Notes under the pieces: model-generated
Told to the model about the DNA's origin: nothing
What the model saw: the letters and a program-made list of their open reading frames with translations, nothing else
Database searches by the model: none
Made by a program: the position numbers and the translations under genes
DNA from: MVRV01 sp964646755
GTDB lineage: Bacteria > Desulfobacterota > Syntrophia > Syntrophales > Smithellaceae
Direction: 5' to 3'
NCBI GenBank assembly: GCA_964646755.1
Contig: CAZYIE010000001.1
Location: 124,001-188,000, forward strand
Length of the DNA stretch: 64,000 nucleotides
Shown here: piece after piece, positions 33,489 through 43,453 of the stretch
How the letters are laid out: each line of letters opens with the position of its first letter
Numbering within the stretch: the stretch's first letter is position 1

Positions 33489-36032
33489 ATGTATCGTGTC
33501 TTATTGAACAGATTCGTTTTAATCCTGACCATTTTTCTTCTGATTGGCATAAATGGTTGTACAGGCATAATGGAAAACATCCTGTCACCGCCTGATATGT
33601 TGGTTAAAATTGAACTGAAAGGCCTCTACGATAAAGATATCCCGGAAAACTTCGTCAACCAGCTTAAAGGAGCCAGTCTTGTATCCGATTGGGCAATTCC
33701 ATATATTTTTGTTAGTGTTGGACTGCACTTTGAGTCGTTGGGTGATGAAGTGCGAGCCACCCACTTTTTTGACCGGGCAATAACGGAATTCCACCAGCGG
33801 AAAAACGCCACCGGCGAGGGTACAGCCCTGAGCCGCAAAATATTTGTCCTATATCAGTTTGGCAAAATGCAGGATGCCTATAATACAATTAAAGAAGCAG
33901 AGAAAACCTGGCCCAACGCTCCGCTCAATGCTTTTGTTTATCATAATTACGGCCATTATTATCTGATGAACGGAGATTATCACAAGGCTGTGGATTATTT
34001 TCGTAAATCATTTCAATTCAATGAAAATTTCCGTAATGATTTTAATTTATTAATGTTGCGGCGTGACTCCGAACTCGAATACGGTATTGCGGTAATATTA
34101 GCCGATTACTTCCCGGCCATGTCCCAAAAATTCAGTTTGCTGGACTTTGATGAAGCTCTTTACAAAGCAATTCGCAAAAATGTGGATGAAGGCATTTCTC
34201 ATCTAAAACAAGTAATTATTCTCAATAATGAAATTCGGAAAACCAAGATCGGCAAGTTTACTCCGGAAAATGTTTTTCAGATAATGGAATCCAATGTTAA
34301 CAATTTCCTGGGTTTGTCTTACGGGATAAAAGGTCAGATTCCCGAAGCGCTAAAACATCTGGAAACTTCCGTGCAACTGGCTCGAACGGCGAATTTTCGT
34401 ATCGGCGAAATAGACAGCATTTTCTTCTATAATCAAGTCTATCTGCTAGAGAAAAACATCACCGAGGGGCAAAAGGCTGCCCACAAGTTAAATGAAATTG
34501 CGGATAAATATAATCTGCCTTTTTACCAGATTTGGGCAAAGTTTATCCTTTCGCGTTATTATCTGGGTTTCGGGAATTCTCCCAAAGCCATCAGTCTGCT
34601 CAAAGATGCCATCACCATTATGGAGGAGCAGCGCTCTGGGATGGTTATTGATACACTCAAAGAAACCTACATGTTTAACCGCCAGGTGCTCTATGAATCT
34701 CTGATCGAGCTTTTAGCTAAAGAAGGTGATTACAAAGGCGCTTTTGAAATTGCCGAAAGAGCTAAATCAAGAGTATTAGTTGATCTTCTTGCGGGCAAAG
34801 ATATCGGCAAAACCGAGCATGAAGCCGCATTGATCAAACAGGATAAAAATTATATTCATGAAATGGCTGATGGATACAGAAAGATGCTATCAACCGGCGG
34901 TGGCGATTTGGCCTTTAAAAATGCACTGGACAAAATTGAAAAGGCCCAAGCCGGACACCGTGACGTGATTATTAGAATTAAGGAACAAAACGAAGAACTT
35001 TATTCATTAGTTTCTGTCGTGCCACTCGATGCTGAAGATATGCGCCAATTGCTCGATACAAATACAACTCTCTTTAGTTATTATGTGGCTGATAAGCTTC
35101 TTTACATTTGGGTCGTAAATAATGATCGCGTTCATTTAGAAAGAATAAAAATTAATAAAGAAGATGTGTCCTCGCTGGTGTCTTCATTTAATAAGGCAAT
35201 CGTCGCTAAAGATAAAAAGCATACGGCCATATTGTCCGCAAAAATATACGATACCTTTCTTAAGCCGGTGATTCCTTTTGTCAAGGGAGACAGGATCGGC
35301 TTCGTTCCGCATGGGGCGCTTTACTATTTGCCTTTTGCCGCTATGAGCTATAAAGGTCAGTATCTAATCGATGGTTTTTCTATCTTTTACCTGCCGGGGG
35401 CAGGTGTCTTGAAATACGTTATGAAGAAAGAGCCTTCCCGCGAACTGAAAGTTTTGGCTTTTGGTAATCCGGATTTAGGCAACAAACAACTCGAATTACC
35501 TTATGCCGAATCAGAAGTGGAAAATATAAAAAAGATTGTTCCTCAGGCAAGCGTGTATTTGCGAGCCGAGGCGACGAAGAATAAAGTCAGGGAAATGGTG
35601 GGGAATTATGATATAATTCACTTTGCTACACATGGACTTTTTGTCGAAGACGCGCCCATGTATTCGGGATTGCTGATGGCGGCGGGCCCCGAGGGTAACG
35701 GCAGACTTACAGCCGCCGAAATATTTAAACTCCAGTTTAAAGGAAGGGCAATTGTAATGAGTGCCTGTAAAACGGCACTGGGACTTTCATCTACCGGTAC
35801 GGAAATAGTGGGGCTCAATCGGGCGTTTCTATATGCCGGTAGTCCTTCCGTAGTGGCAACTCTATGGAATATAGATGATAAATCGACAGCAGTCTTTATG
35901 GACAATTTTTATAAAAATCTGAAGAAAAATGAAGATATTGCTGATTCCTTAAAAAAGACCCAAGTGGAAATGATTCGCCGCGGTTATGAACCTTATGATT
36001 GGGCGGCGTTTATTTTGACCGGTAAATATTAG
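33489..36032 (+). CDS. TPR-CHAT protease-like lipoprotein
   Basis: Caspase-like protein on the cell surface side of a membrane, 847 aa. The N-terminus is a lipoprotein signal ending at about C24 (LLIGINGC). Residues ~60-440 are TPR repeats (for example HKAVDYFRKSFQFNENFRND), ~440-560 form a linker, and ~590-847 a CHAT domain with the His of ATHG at H715 and the Cys of MSACKT at C760, the expected catalytic dyad. Start ATG 33489 has GGAG upstream; TTG 33468 would spoil the signal peptide. It follows the Fe-S genes by 36 bases, but a functional link is doubtful. CHAT proteases are activated by binding partners through their TPRs. Confidence 0.85.
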   Translation: MYRVLLNRFVLILTIFLLIGINGCTGIMENILSPPDMLVKIELKGLYDKDIPENFVNQLKGASLVSDWAIPYIFVSVGLHFESLGDEVRATHFFDRAITEFHQRKNATGEGTALSRKIFVLYQFGKMQDAYNTIKEAEKTWPNAPLNAFVYHNYGHYYLMNGDYHKAVDYFRKSFQFNENFRNDFNLLMLRRDSELEYGIAVILADYFPAMSQKFSLLDFDEALYKAIRKNVDEGISHLKQVIILNNEIRKTKIGKFTPENVFQIMESNVNNFLGLSYGIKGQIPEALKHLETSVQLARTANFRIGEIDSIFFYNQVYLLEKNITEGQKAAHKLNEIADKYNLPFYQIWAKFILSRYYLGFGNSPKAISLLKDAITIMEEQRSGMVIDTLKETYMFNRQVLYESLIELLAKEGDYKGAFEIAERAKSRVLVDLLAGKDIGKTEHEAALIKQDKNYIHEMADGYRKMLSTGGGDLAFKNALDKIEKAQAGHRDVIIRIKEQNEELYSLVSVVPLDAEDMRQLLDTNTTLFSYYVADKLLYIWVVNNDRVHLERIKINKEDVSSLVSSFNKAIVAKDKKHTAILSAKIYDTFLKPVIPFVKGDRIGFVPHGALYYLPFAAMSYKGQYLIDGFSIFYLPGAGVLKYVMKKEPSRELKVLAFGNPDLGNKQLELPYAESEVENIKKIVPQASVYLRAEATKNKVREMVGNYDIIHFATHGLFVEDAPMYSGLLMAAGPEGNGRLTAAEIFKLQFKGRAIVMSACKTALGLSSTGTEIVGLNRAFLYAGSPSVVATLWNIDDKSTAVFMDNFYKNLKKNEDIADSLKKTQVEMIRRGYEPYDWAAFILTGKY

Positions 36033-36073
36033 AAATTTAATTGAGAATTAAAGAGAAAGGTTGTTGCACAAGT

Positions 36074-37156
36074 ATGAATTTAAAAACAAAAAGTAGGTCC
36101 GGTTTCAAGAATTTGCTGGTAACGGGAGGTTGCGGATTTATCGGCAGCAATTTTATCCGTTATTTAATCGGGAACCCAGAGTTTTCCGGTAGAATTATTA
36201 ATGTTGATAAATTAACGTATGCAGGAAATCCGGAAAATCTGGCTGATATTGCCCGCACTTTTTCGGAAAGGTACATTTTCCGGAAAGTAGATATTTGTGA
36301 TGCAGTTAAATTGGGAGAGGTGTTTCTGGAATATGATGTCGATGCTGTTTGTCATTTTGCTGCCGAATCGCATGTAGATCGTTCGATAAAAGATCCGGGA
36401 AGTTTTGTCCAGACAAATATCGTCGGCACATTTAATCTTCTGGAAATAGCCAAATCGCTGGGTGATGAATTTCAGCTTTTTCATCATGTCAGTACTGATG
36501 AGGTTTACGGTAGCCTTGGCGCCGAAGGTCTTTTTCGTGAAGATACACCTTATCGTCCCAATAGTCCTTACTCCGCATCGAAAGCTGCTTCCGATCATTT
36601 AGTCCGCGCTTATTTCAAGACGTTTGGAATGCCGGCGACAATTTCCAACTGTTCCAATAATTACGGCCCTTATCAGTTTCCGGAAAAGCTTATTCCCCTG
36701 GTTATTTTGAATGCCGCAGAAGGAAAGACATTACCCGTTTATGGCGATGGGAAAAATGTGCGTGATTGGCTCTATGTGGAAGATCACTGCAGGGCGATCT
36801 GGACGATTATGAATCATGGCAATAGAGGCGAAACTTACAATGTCGGCGGTAATGCAGAAATAGAAAATATTATAATTGTGCAAATGATCTGTGATATTCT
36901 CGACGAGATAACTCCAGCAGCTTCCGGAAAATCACGCCGGGAGCTGATTTCCTTTGTTAAAGACCGTCCCGGCCATGACCGCCGCTATGCCATAGATTTT
37001 ACAAAACTAAAATCAGAACTGAACTGGTCTCCCCAGGAGTCGTTCCAATCCGGTTTGAGAAGAACAGTCACTTGGTACCTGAAGCAAAAAAAATGGGTGG
37101 AGAATATTAAAACCGGTGACTATCAGTCCTGGATAAAAGAACAATACGGTTCATAG
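36074..37156 (+). CDS. rfbB: dTDP-glucose 4,6-dehydratase
   Basis: Short-chain dehydrogenase-type enzyme, 361 aa, second step towards dTDP-rhamnose and other deoxysugars of LPS and glycans. The NAD motif is GGCGFIGSNF near residue 14. The active site carries STDEVYGSLG and YSASKAASDH (Tyr and Lys), and YGPYQFPEKLIP follows. Length and motifs are full. ATG 36074 is preferred over TTG 36041. No other dTDP-sugar genes are adjacent, so the pathway partners lie elsewhere. Confidence 0.9.
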   Translation: MNLKTKSRSGFKNLLVTGGCGFIGSNFIRYLIGNPEFSGRIINVDKLTYAGNPENLADIARTFSERYIFRKVDICDAVKLGEVFLEYDVDAVCHFAAESHVDRSIKDPGSFVQTNIVGTFNLLEIAKSLGDEFQLFHHVSTDEVYGSLGAEGLFREDTPYRPNSPYSASKAASDHLVRAYFKTFGMPATISNCSNNYGPYQFPEKLIPLVILNAAEGKTLPVYGDGKNVRDWLYVEDHCRAIWTIMNHGNRGETYNVGGNAEIENIIIVQMICDILDEITPAASGKSRRELISFVKDRPGHDRRYAIDFTKLKSELNWSPQESFQSGLRRTVTWYLKQKKWVENIKTGDYQSWIKEQYGS

Positions 37157-37217
37157 CAAAACATTTAGTGCGACGGTATTAATATATTATTTATTGTGCT
37201 AATGCTGACGGGGGTGG

Positions 37218-38063
37218 ATGATGCAGGAAAACTTAAAATCTGATTTTGTCAATTCTCAAGACTATCTTATGGAAAGCGAAGACGAAGCGATACGTCTTGA
37301 TGCCAAGACTGATCCGATAGCATTCCGCAGACAAGCTCTCTGGTGTGGCATAAAGCCCGGGATGCGTGTTCTGGATGCTGGATGTGGTCCTGGCAAAACA
37401 ACTGCATTACTTCACGAAATGATTCAGCCTGGGGGAAGTATTGTTGGTATTGATTTTTCTGAGGCCAGAATTACCTATGCCGAAGAGCATTACGGCGGTA
37501 AAAATGGTATTGATTTTTGTCGGCAGGACTTAACCGAATCAATGACGGGACTGGGCGAATTTGATCTTATCTGGGTCAGATTTGTTCTCGAGTATTTCCG
37601 CCGGGAATCTTTGGATATTGTCAGGAAACTTAAAAATTGCCTGAAGCCGGGCGGCACTCTCTGCCTGATCGATCTGGATTATAATTGTCTGAGCCATTAT
37701 GAGCTGTCACCAGAAATTGCTGAGTTACTGCCGAAGATTATGGCTTTAATGGATGAAAAATATAATTTTGATACATTTGCTGGCCGTAAACTTTATTCCT
37801 ATCTTTATGACTGCGGTTTCGAAAAAATTGATGTAGAAGTAATGGCCAATAATTTAGTATTTGGTGAGATAAAGGATCAAATCCAATTTGATTGGACAAA
37901 AAAAGTTGAAATTGCGACTAAAAATGCTGAGAAAATTATCAACACTTATCCGGGCAAATATAAGCAGTTTTACAATGATTTTAGAGAATTTATGGCTAAC
38001 CCGAGACGTTTTACTTATACACCTTTAATAATGTGCAAAGGTACCAGATCCATTGCTGCCTGA
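37218..38063 (+). CDS. Class I SAM-dependent methyltransferase
   Basis: A 281-aa methyltransferase with motif I DAGCGPGKTTALL near residue 49, motif II GIDFSEARITYAEEHYG and motif post-II FCRQDL. The C-terminal helical part (~190-281) would form the substrate lid. The substrate is unknown; the fold is UbiE/Methyltransf_11-like. Its last 39 bases overlap the convergent sensor kinase gene, an antisense overlap of coding ends. Confidence 0.8.
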   Translation: MMQENLKSDFVNSQDYLMESEDEAIRLDAKTDPIAFRRQALWCGIKPGMRVLDAGCGPGKTTALLHEMIQPGGSIVGIDFSEARITYAEEHYGGKNGIDFCRQDLTESMTGLGEFDLIWVRFVLEYFRRESLDIVRKLKNCLKPGGTLCLIDLDYNCLSHYELSPEIAELLPKIMALMDEKYNFDTFAGRKLYSYLYDCGFEKIDVEVMANNLVFGEIKDQIQFDWTKKVEIATKNAEKIINTYPGKYKQFYNDFREFMANPRRFTYTPLIMCKGTRSIAA

Positions 38064-40913
38064 CGAAGCTGTATCGATAATTTTGCGGATGGCGAATAAC
38101 AAATCTTCGGGGCGATAAGGTTTGCTGATAAATCCTGCTGCTCCTGTTTTGGTCAACTCTTCTATCTGTTGTGAACTGGAATAGCCGCTGGTCATTAATA
38201 CTTTAACTTGAGGATTAATTGCGATTAAATCGCTTAAGCATTTTTTCCCTCCCCTGCCGGGCATAATCAAATCTAAAATAACCAGTTGAATTTTCTCCTT
38301 TTGAGTTTGATAAATTTCAATGGTTTTTTCGCCATTCTCCGCTGTTAGTATTTTATAGCCATATAAAATTAAAGTTTCTCGACACGTATCTAAAATGCTT
38401 TTTTCATCATCGACGAGAAGGATAGTTTCTGTGCCTGTTGGTAATTGCATAGGTTGCGATGGCTCAATTACTTCCGGAGCTTTTACGGCTGTTAAAGCAG
38501 GTAAAAGAATATGAAAAGTTGTTCCCTTCTTCAATTCGCTTTCACAATAAATATAACCATTATGGCTTTTTACTACGCCATAAACAACAGCAAGACCCAA
38601 TCCTGTACCTTTGCCGACTTCTTTTGTGGTAAAAAATGGTTCGAATATATGCTGCAACACTTCTTTTTCCATCCCGGAGCCGTCATCGGAGACGGAAAGC
38701 GCAACATAATTACCGGCGGGAATATTTAGTCCGCCAGCGTAAGTATCTTCCGACAAAAAGGCATTTTTTGTTGCTATATGTATAGTTCCACTGTCGACCA
38801 AGGCGTCGCGGGCATTAATAACCAGATTCATGATAATTTGTCCGATCTGGGTGGGATCGGCATTAACCGGGAAAATATCTTTGTCCAAGTTGTTATTAAT
38901 TTCAATCATTTTAGGAAGTGATTTTATAAGAAGGTTCTGTGTGCTTACAATTTCATTATTAATATTAACAACTCTGGATTGCGGTTCCACTTTTTTACTG
39001 AAAAGCATCAACTGCTGAACCAGCCCTCTGGAACGTTGAATCAGTTCTCCGATGCTGTTGAGATAAACCATATCTGTTTCATTGCCGATTCTTCCCGAAA
39101 TCATCAGCTGGTTATAGCCCATGATGGACTGAATGATGTTGTTGAAGTCGTGCGCGATTCCAGCGGTTAAAGTGCCCACGGCTTCCATTTTGGAAGCCTG
39201 CAGCAGTTGGGCCTCCATGTTACGCAATTTGGTAATATCTTTGAGGGTTCCAACAATTCCGATGACCTTTCCTTCTGCGTCTAAATCCGGTGCGCCGGTG
39301 AAAGTTACATAGCGGGGCAGCATTTTCTTGTTTAGAAGAATAAAATTTTTATCCCTGACGGTTAATTTACTGGTAATGATATCCTGGAAAATACGGTCAA
39401 AACTGACACGGTCATCATCGCGCATAAAATCAGTCATTTTTTGGCCCCAGAGTTCATCTCTATTATGTCCGAAAACTTCCTCCCAGGCGGGATTGGTGTA
39501 TTTAAACCTTCTTTCCAGATCTAACTGATAAATGATATCAGGTGAATTATTGCTCAGGTTGCGGAAGCGCTCTTCGCTTTCCTTGAGTTGCTTGTGAGCA
39601 AGCGCGTTATTCAGGCTGATAGCAATTTGCGGGGCGATGCCCATCAGTAAACTCAAGTCGCTTTGGGTGAGTGGGTTTTTTGCTTTTGTGCCATCGACAG
39701 CAAGAATACCTTCTGATTTGCCTTCGTAAATAATCGGGACGCAAATAAATGCTTTTGTGTTTAATTCTTCCATGAATTTTGCGCTTTTTTTTGAAAGTTT
39801 ATTCTTGATATCAGAAGTGTCGTTGGTCAAAAATGGTTTCGTATCCCGGTAAACTAGATAAAAAATTCCTTCCGATTGCAAATTGGTCAAGCTGAAATCA
39901 GTGCTTTTTAAAAGGACTTCTTCTGCGGGCGTGTATCCATAGCCGCTGGAATAAATCAATTTTGTTTTTTCTGGGTTGGCCAGCATAATCATACCGCGGT
40001 TGAATTGGAGGCGTTTTTCCAAGGCATCTGTAATAGAATTTAAAAGCTTTTGTGAGTCCAGAATGCTGGAAGCGGCTTCGCCAATTTCTTTAATCAAGGC
40101 TAATTCGTTATATCGAATATCGAATTGTTTCATTAATTGATCGCCAACTTTTTGTTGGCTCTCCACTGATTTATTTAAATCTCTTCTCGCTAGTATTTCC
40201 GATATTAAAAAGCTGATTGTTGAAATTAAGGAAAAAGACAAAGAATAAATAATCCATGACTTGAAAGGCACTAAAAACAACATAATTATTGAAGCAACAA
40301 TGCTTAAGGCTAAAGAATAGCTGGCAATTAATTTCCAGGTCATTGCCGCTGTTCTTTGCCAGGAGACAATATATTTACACGAGAGATTCCCTTTATGGAT
40401 GCATTCAATGTGGTCAATCTGTGCGTATTTACCGGTAAAAAACTGAGCTAAAGCTTCAAATAAACCGATTCTGTTTTCGCATTGATAAGGTTTTTCTTTT
40501 ACGCCTTCATTCGGAGTTACGGTAATCTCTACTTTATTATTCGCTCGGTATTTAATAACCATGTTGATGTGTCTGCTTATCGTAGATCCTAATTTTTCCA
40601 GCATCCAATAAGCGATTGAAGGTGTGATAAATCCGGAGGCGTATTGTCTAATGACCGCAGCGTGTTTTGCCTGAGTTATATAGTGCCCGGCTTCACGTGC
40701 CAAATTAGTGTTCCCCGTTTTTCTTACTAATATGTCATAAAAATTATCTACTTGATCCTGATTAAACCATTGTCCCGCATCGTATATCTCTGATTCAGTA
40801 ATTGAAGCATAGTCTAGAACTTCTGTTATATCAATTTCAGGGTAGTATTTTGCTATATATTCAACAAATACAATTAAATTGCTGCTATTGTAAAGTAGCC
40901 TATTATCCATCAT
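38025..40913 (-). CDS. Hybrid sensor histidine kinase with V4R-like input, GAF and PAS domains
   Basis: A 962-aa sensor. Residues ~1-190 form an unusual input domain ending in ECIHKGNLSCKYIVSW, whose Cys-x(n)-Cys end recalls V4R/4-vinyl-reductase domains. Two membrane helices follow (~195-245), then GAF (~270-440), PAS (~450-570), a dimerisation domain with H588 in GIAHDFNN, the ATPase domain (SDDGSGM, GKGTGLGLAVVYG) and a C-terminal receiver with D881 in VILDLIMPG. The gene begins on the last base of the PilZ-protein stop (TAATG), so the two are co-translated. Signal and target are unknown; a role in controlling c-di-GMP-linked behaviour is suggested by its neighbour. Confidence 0.85.
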   Translation of the reverse strand: MMDNRLLYNSSNLIVFVEYIAKYYPEIDITEVLDYASITESEIYDAGQWFNQDQVDNFYDILVRKTGNTNLAREAGHYITQAKHAAVIRQYASGFITPSIAYWMLEKLGSTISRHINMVIKYRANNKVEITVTPNEGVKEKPYQCENRIGLFEALAQFFTGKYAQIDHIECIHKGNLSCKYIVSWQRTAAMTWKLIASYSLALSIVASIIMLFLVPFKSWIIYSLSFSLISTISFLISEILARRDLNKSVESQQKVGDQLMKQFDIRYNELALIKEIGEAASSILDSQKLLNSITDALEKRLQFNRGMIMLANPEKTKLIYSSGYGYTPAEEVLLKSTDFSLTNLQSEGIFYLVYRDTKPFLTNDTSDIKNKLSKKSAKFMEELNTKAFICVPIIYEGKSEGILAVDGTKAKNPLTQSDLSLLMGIAPQIAISLNNALAHKQLKESEERFRNLSNNSPDIIYQLDLERRFKYTNPAWEEVFGHNRDELWGQKMTDFMRDDDRVSFDRIFQDIITSKLTVRDKNFILLNKKMLPRYVTFTGAPDLDAEGKVIGIVGTLKDITKLRNMEAQLLQASKMEAVGTLTAGIAHDFNNIIQSIMGYNQLMISGRIGNETDMVYLNSIGELIQRSRGLVQQLMLFSKKVEPQSRVVNINNEIVSTQNLLIKSLPKMIEINNNLDKDIFPVNADPTQIGQIIMNLVINARDALVDSGTIHIATKNAFLSEDTYAGGLNIPAGNYVALSVSDDGSGMEKEVLQHIFEPFFTTKEVGKGTGLGLAVVYGVVKSHNGYIYCESELKKGTTFHILLPALTAVKAPEVIEPSQPMQLPTGTETILLVDDEKSILDTCRETLILYGYKILTAENGEKTIEIYQTQKEKIQLVILDLIMPGRGGKKCLSDLIAINPQVKVLMTSGYSSSQQIEELTKTGAAGFISKPYRPEDLLFAIRKIIDTASSGSNGSGTFAHY

Positions 40914-42982
40914 TACTTCCCTGTATTAACTTTCATCATATTATCCATGTATAGGAAATAATCGTCCCCGCCGTATCTTAATTGCAGTATCCATAAAGCA
41001 TACTGTTTTTCTTTCGTGATATTCTGCGAAGCAAGATAATTGTCCGGGAATATCAGCAAGGGAATCTTGTCCGTGGCATAAATTACGGATAAGTGATTAA
41101 CGGCTATCGATAATTTGTCCCAGGGAAGTTTCTCCGGTTCCAATACAATTATTTTAATGCCGTTTAGTAAATCGGATAAATTAAATCCCATATCGGATTG
41201 ATTAACTATAAAAAAAGCCACTCGCTGCCCCTCAACACACAGGCAATATGTGCGGCAATCCCTCTTGAAACCGGCTTTAATAAATGATTTTTTTAAAGAT
41301 TCAGATGGAATTTCCAGCCCCAGGGCGCTCAATAGAAGGCCACCATATTTATTTTCATAAAATTCATTTAATTTAACTAGATCGGAAATTACAGCTTCCC
41401 TCAATTCCCAGTTTTCGGGGAGATTTTCCAAAGCAGATTTTTTTTCAAAAAGAAGATAGGAAAATATATCCAGAGAGCTTTTCTTGGGATCATTTAGATG
41501 GCGAACAAATCGGCCAAAGATACGGTCAATTATCTTGTTCTCCGGCTGATAATAGGTCATGACATGATCCACTTTAGCCGACGGAAAACGAATATAAGCG
41601 CTAATGTATTGGGTGATTTGTTTTAATACCGACGGTCCGGGCAATCGGTTACCCATTTTTCTTGCAGCAAAATGATGAATTATCCAGGAAGGTCCGTAAG
41701 CGTGCACGAGGGCAATATGTCCATAGATTTTCCCGTTTCTTTCATAAACGAAGTGCCGTGCGATATCCGGATTGTCTTGATATAATTTCCGGTAAGTTTC
41801 TTTAAAAGTTTCCCGATGGGGATGGAGATGCTCGTATTTTTCACCATAAATAAAGCCGGTATCGAAAAAAAATTCCCACAGCGCATCCATATCCACTTCA
41901 TTGGACACACGGGCGTTACTGTCCAGATGTGAACCGAGAATGTGACTTAGCTTGCTGTAGGAATGGACATCCATATCTAAAATAGCCAGGCCGCATTGCA
42001 CGGCATTATTTTCCTGATCTTCCTGACGGTATACAACCTGAGCGGAACATTCTATTTTTATAATACCGGCGTAAATTATTATTACATTCGGGATAATCAA
42101 TCCCGGTAAGAGAGTTTCTTCATCAATCTTATCCTTTATTGAAAAGCCGGCCGGAGAAATATCAAATATATCGCGTTCCACGTTACCTTTGAAGAAAGGG
42201 TGCTTAAAGCTCATCGAAAACGAAGGAACAATGTGTTGGCGGGGGTTGCGCATTTCTCTTCTCGGAAACAATGACATTTGGTTGTTGAGAGGTATAAATA
42301 CCATTCTGCCGTCAGGCAATTCCATATCATTGCGGATACATCTGCACAAACCGGAAAAAAGCTTAACACTGTTTAGGGACAGATTGATCAGTACCGATTT
42401 TTCCTTATCGAATCCTTTCAGATTTTTAGTCCCGGTTAGTTTGATTCCCAAGCCATTGGGGGCAAAATCTATCAACAGGCCGGGGGCGTTTAACTCTCCC
42501 TGAACGACTTTACAGGTTATGTCTGCGCAGCGATAGCGCTTTGTGCGGCGTTTCGTTATCGAGTAACATCGTTCCGGAATTGTTATGGTGATCTGATTAG
42601 CATCTTTGTTGATAATTTCAGTTGCTGCCAAAACTGTCGTATATCCGTCCTCAATCATTAAATAAGAGGGGTTACATTTTTTTAGATCATCCGGATCGTT
42701 CTCAATATCCAGCCTGCAGATGAGTTCATCTTTTATACAAGGCTGGGGGTAAGCTTTAATTATAATTTGTTCGCCTGTTACATCATTATTAAAAAGAATA
42801 GAAATATGACCATCGGTAAAGTTTATATGATTCAATTTATTGATCAGTTTTTTGTGGTCCCACATCCTTTGAATTCCCAGCTCATCAAAAAGCTGTCCAT
42901 GCTGAAAAATACGCGTGGGTGCGAATTGAGGTGACGTGCTCCGGTCAGAAGCATTCTTGATATTGCAATCTTTTTCCTTCAT
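40913..42982 (-). CDS. Tandem PilZ-domain protein with C-terminal GNAT-like region
   Basis: A 689-aa cytosolic protein. Residues ~20-140 are YcgR-N-like. A first PilZ domain has RRTKRYR at 145-151 and DFAPNGLG at 172-179; a second has RREMRNPR at 241-248 and DISPAGF at 274-280. Both keep the RxxxR and D/NxSxxG-type contacts for c-di-GMP, although the first reads DxxPNG. Residues ~370-689 look like two degenerate acetyltransferase folds (for example YERNGKIYGHIALVHAYGPSW and a later YENKYGGLLLS). It is the first gene of a two-gene operon with a hybrid kinase. I infer a c-di-GMP-responsive effector; the acyltransferase reaction is not certain. Confidence 0.75.
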   Translation of the reverse strand: MKEKDCNIKNASDRSTSPQFAPTRIFQHGQLFDELGIQRMWDHKKLINKLNHINFTDGHISILFNNDVTGEQIIIKAYPQPCIKDELICRLDIENDPDDLKKCNPSYLMIEDGYTTVLAATEIINKDANQITITIPERCYSITKRRTKRYRCADITCKVVQGELNAPGLLIDFAPNGLGIKLTGTKNLKGFDKEKSVLINLSLNSVKLFSGLCRCIRNDMELPDGRMVFIPLNNQMSLFPRREMRNPRQHIVPSFSMSFKHPFFKGNVERDIFDISPAGFSIKDKIDEETLLPGLIIPNVIIIYAGIIKIECSAQVVYRQEDQENNAVQCGLAILDMDVHSYSKLSHILGSHLDSNARVSNEVDMDALWEFFFDTGFIYGEKYEHLHPHRETFKETYRKLYQDNPDIARHFVYERNGKIYGHIALVHAYGPSWIIHHFAARKMGNRLPGPSVLKQITQYISAYIRFPSAKVDHVMTYYQPENKIIDRIFGRFVRHLNDPKKSSLDIFSYLLFEKKSALENLPENWELREAVISDLVKLNEFYENKYGGLLLSALGLEIPSESLKKSFIKAGFKRDCRTYCLCVEGQRVAFFIVNQSDMGFNLSDLLNGIKIIVLEPEKLPWDKLSIAVNHLSVIYATDKIPLLIFPDNYLASQNITKEKQYALWILQLRYGGDDYFLYMDNMMKVNTGK

Positions 42983-43276
42983 CGCATTATCTCTTTTGTC
43001 TTTTTTTATGAAAAATGATGAAGCAGTAACAAGTCTAATTTATGTGTATACATTGTGTTAGATATAACCGTGAATGTTCATGATTGTCAATGACAAATTG
43101 AATATTATCCGGTATTGGCAAATTAAATCCCTGTTTTAAAAAATATTCGAAGATTGGGCTGAAGCCTTCCAATGTGAGGCAACCGGATTATTGCTCTTGA
43201 GCTTTTGTAGTAAATTTGTAATTATGGCTTATCCATTATCCATCGGTGTCGTAATAAGACGTCCTTTACAGGTTAA
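42983..43276. promoter_or_regulatory. Divergent intergenic region
   Basis: AT-rich. It should contain the promoter of the PilZ-kinase operon and possibly of the TRAP operon. CATGATTGTCAATGACAAATTG near 43078-43100 holds an imperfect TTGTCAATGACAA dyad. Confidence 0.35.
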
Positions 43277-43432
43277 AAAGCAGATGAAAGAAATATTAAT
43301 AGCCATCAACGGCTATGCGGTGTTGCGGCCGGACCTATATTGGTGGAGATGCTCATTTATCTGGAGTGCATCTCTGATCACTGCAACAATATTGCGGAAA
43401 ACTTTTTGGATATTGAAGAAAAACAACCTTAA
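43277..43432 (+). pseudogene. Relic of a PhoU-domain (Na/Pi cotransporter-like) C-terminus
   Basis: Between an upstream stop and TAA 43430 one frame reads HQRLCGVAAGPILVEMLIY followed by LECISDHCNNIAENFLDIEE. The pattern RL..G.C....G....L....ERISDHC.NIAE is the end of PhoU-like domains in Na/Pi cotransporter-family proteins. There is no start and no upstream part. The stop is 24 bases before dctP. Confidence 0.4.
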
Positions 43433-43453
43433 TCATCAAAAAGGAGAGAACCG

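Noticed and set aside
38025..38063. Overlap of convergent methyltransferase and kinase genes as a sign of a wrong stop
   Set aside because: Both C-termini are normal for their families; the overlap is simply short and convergent.
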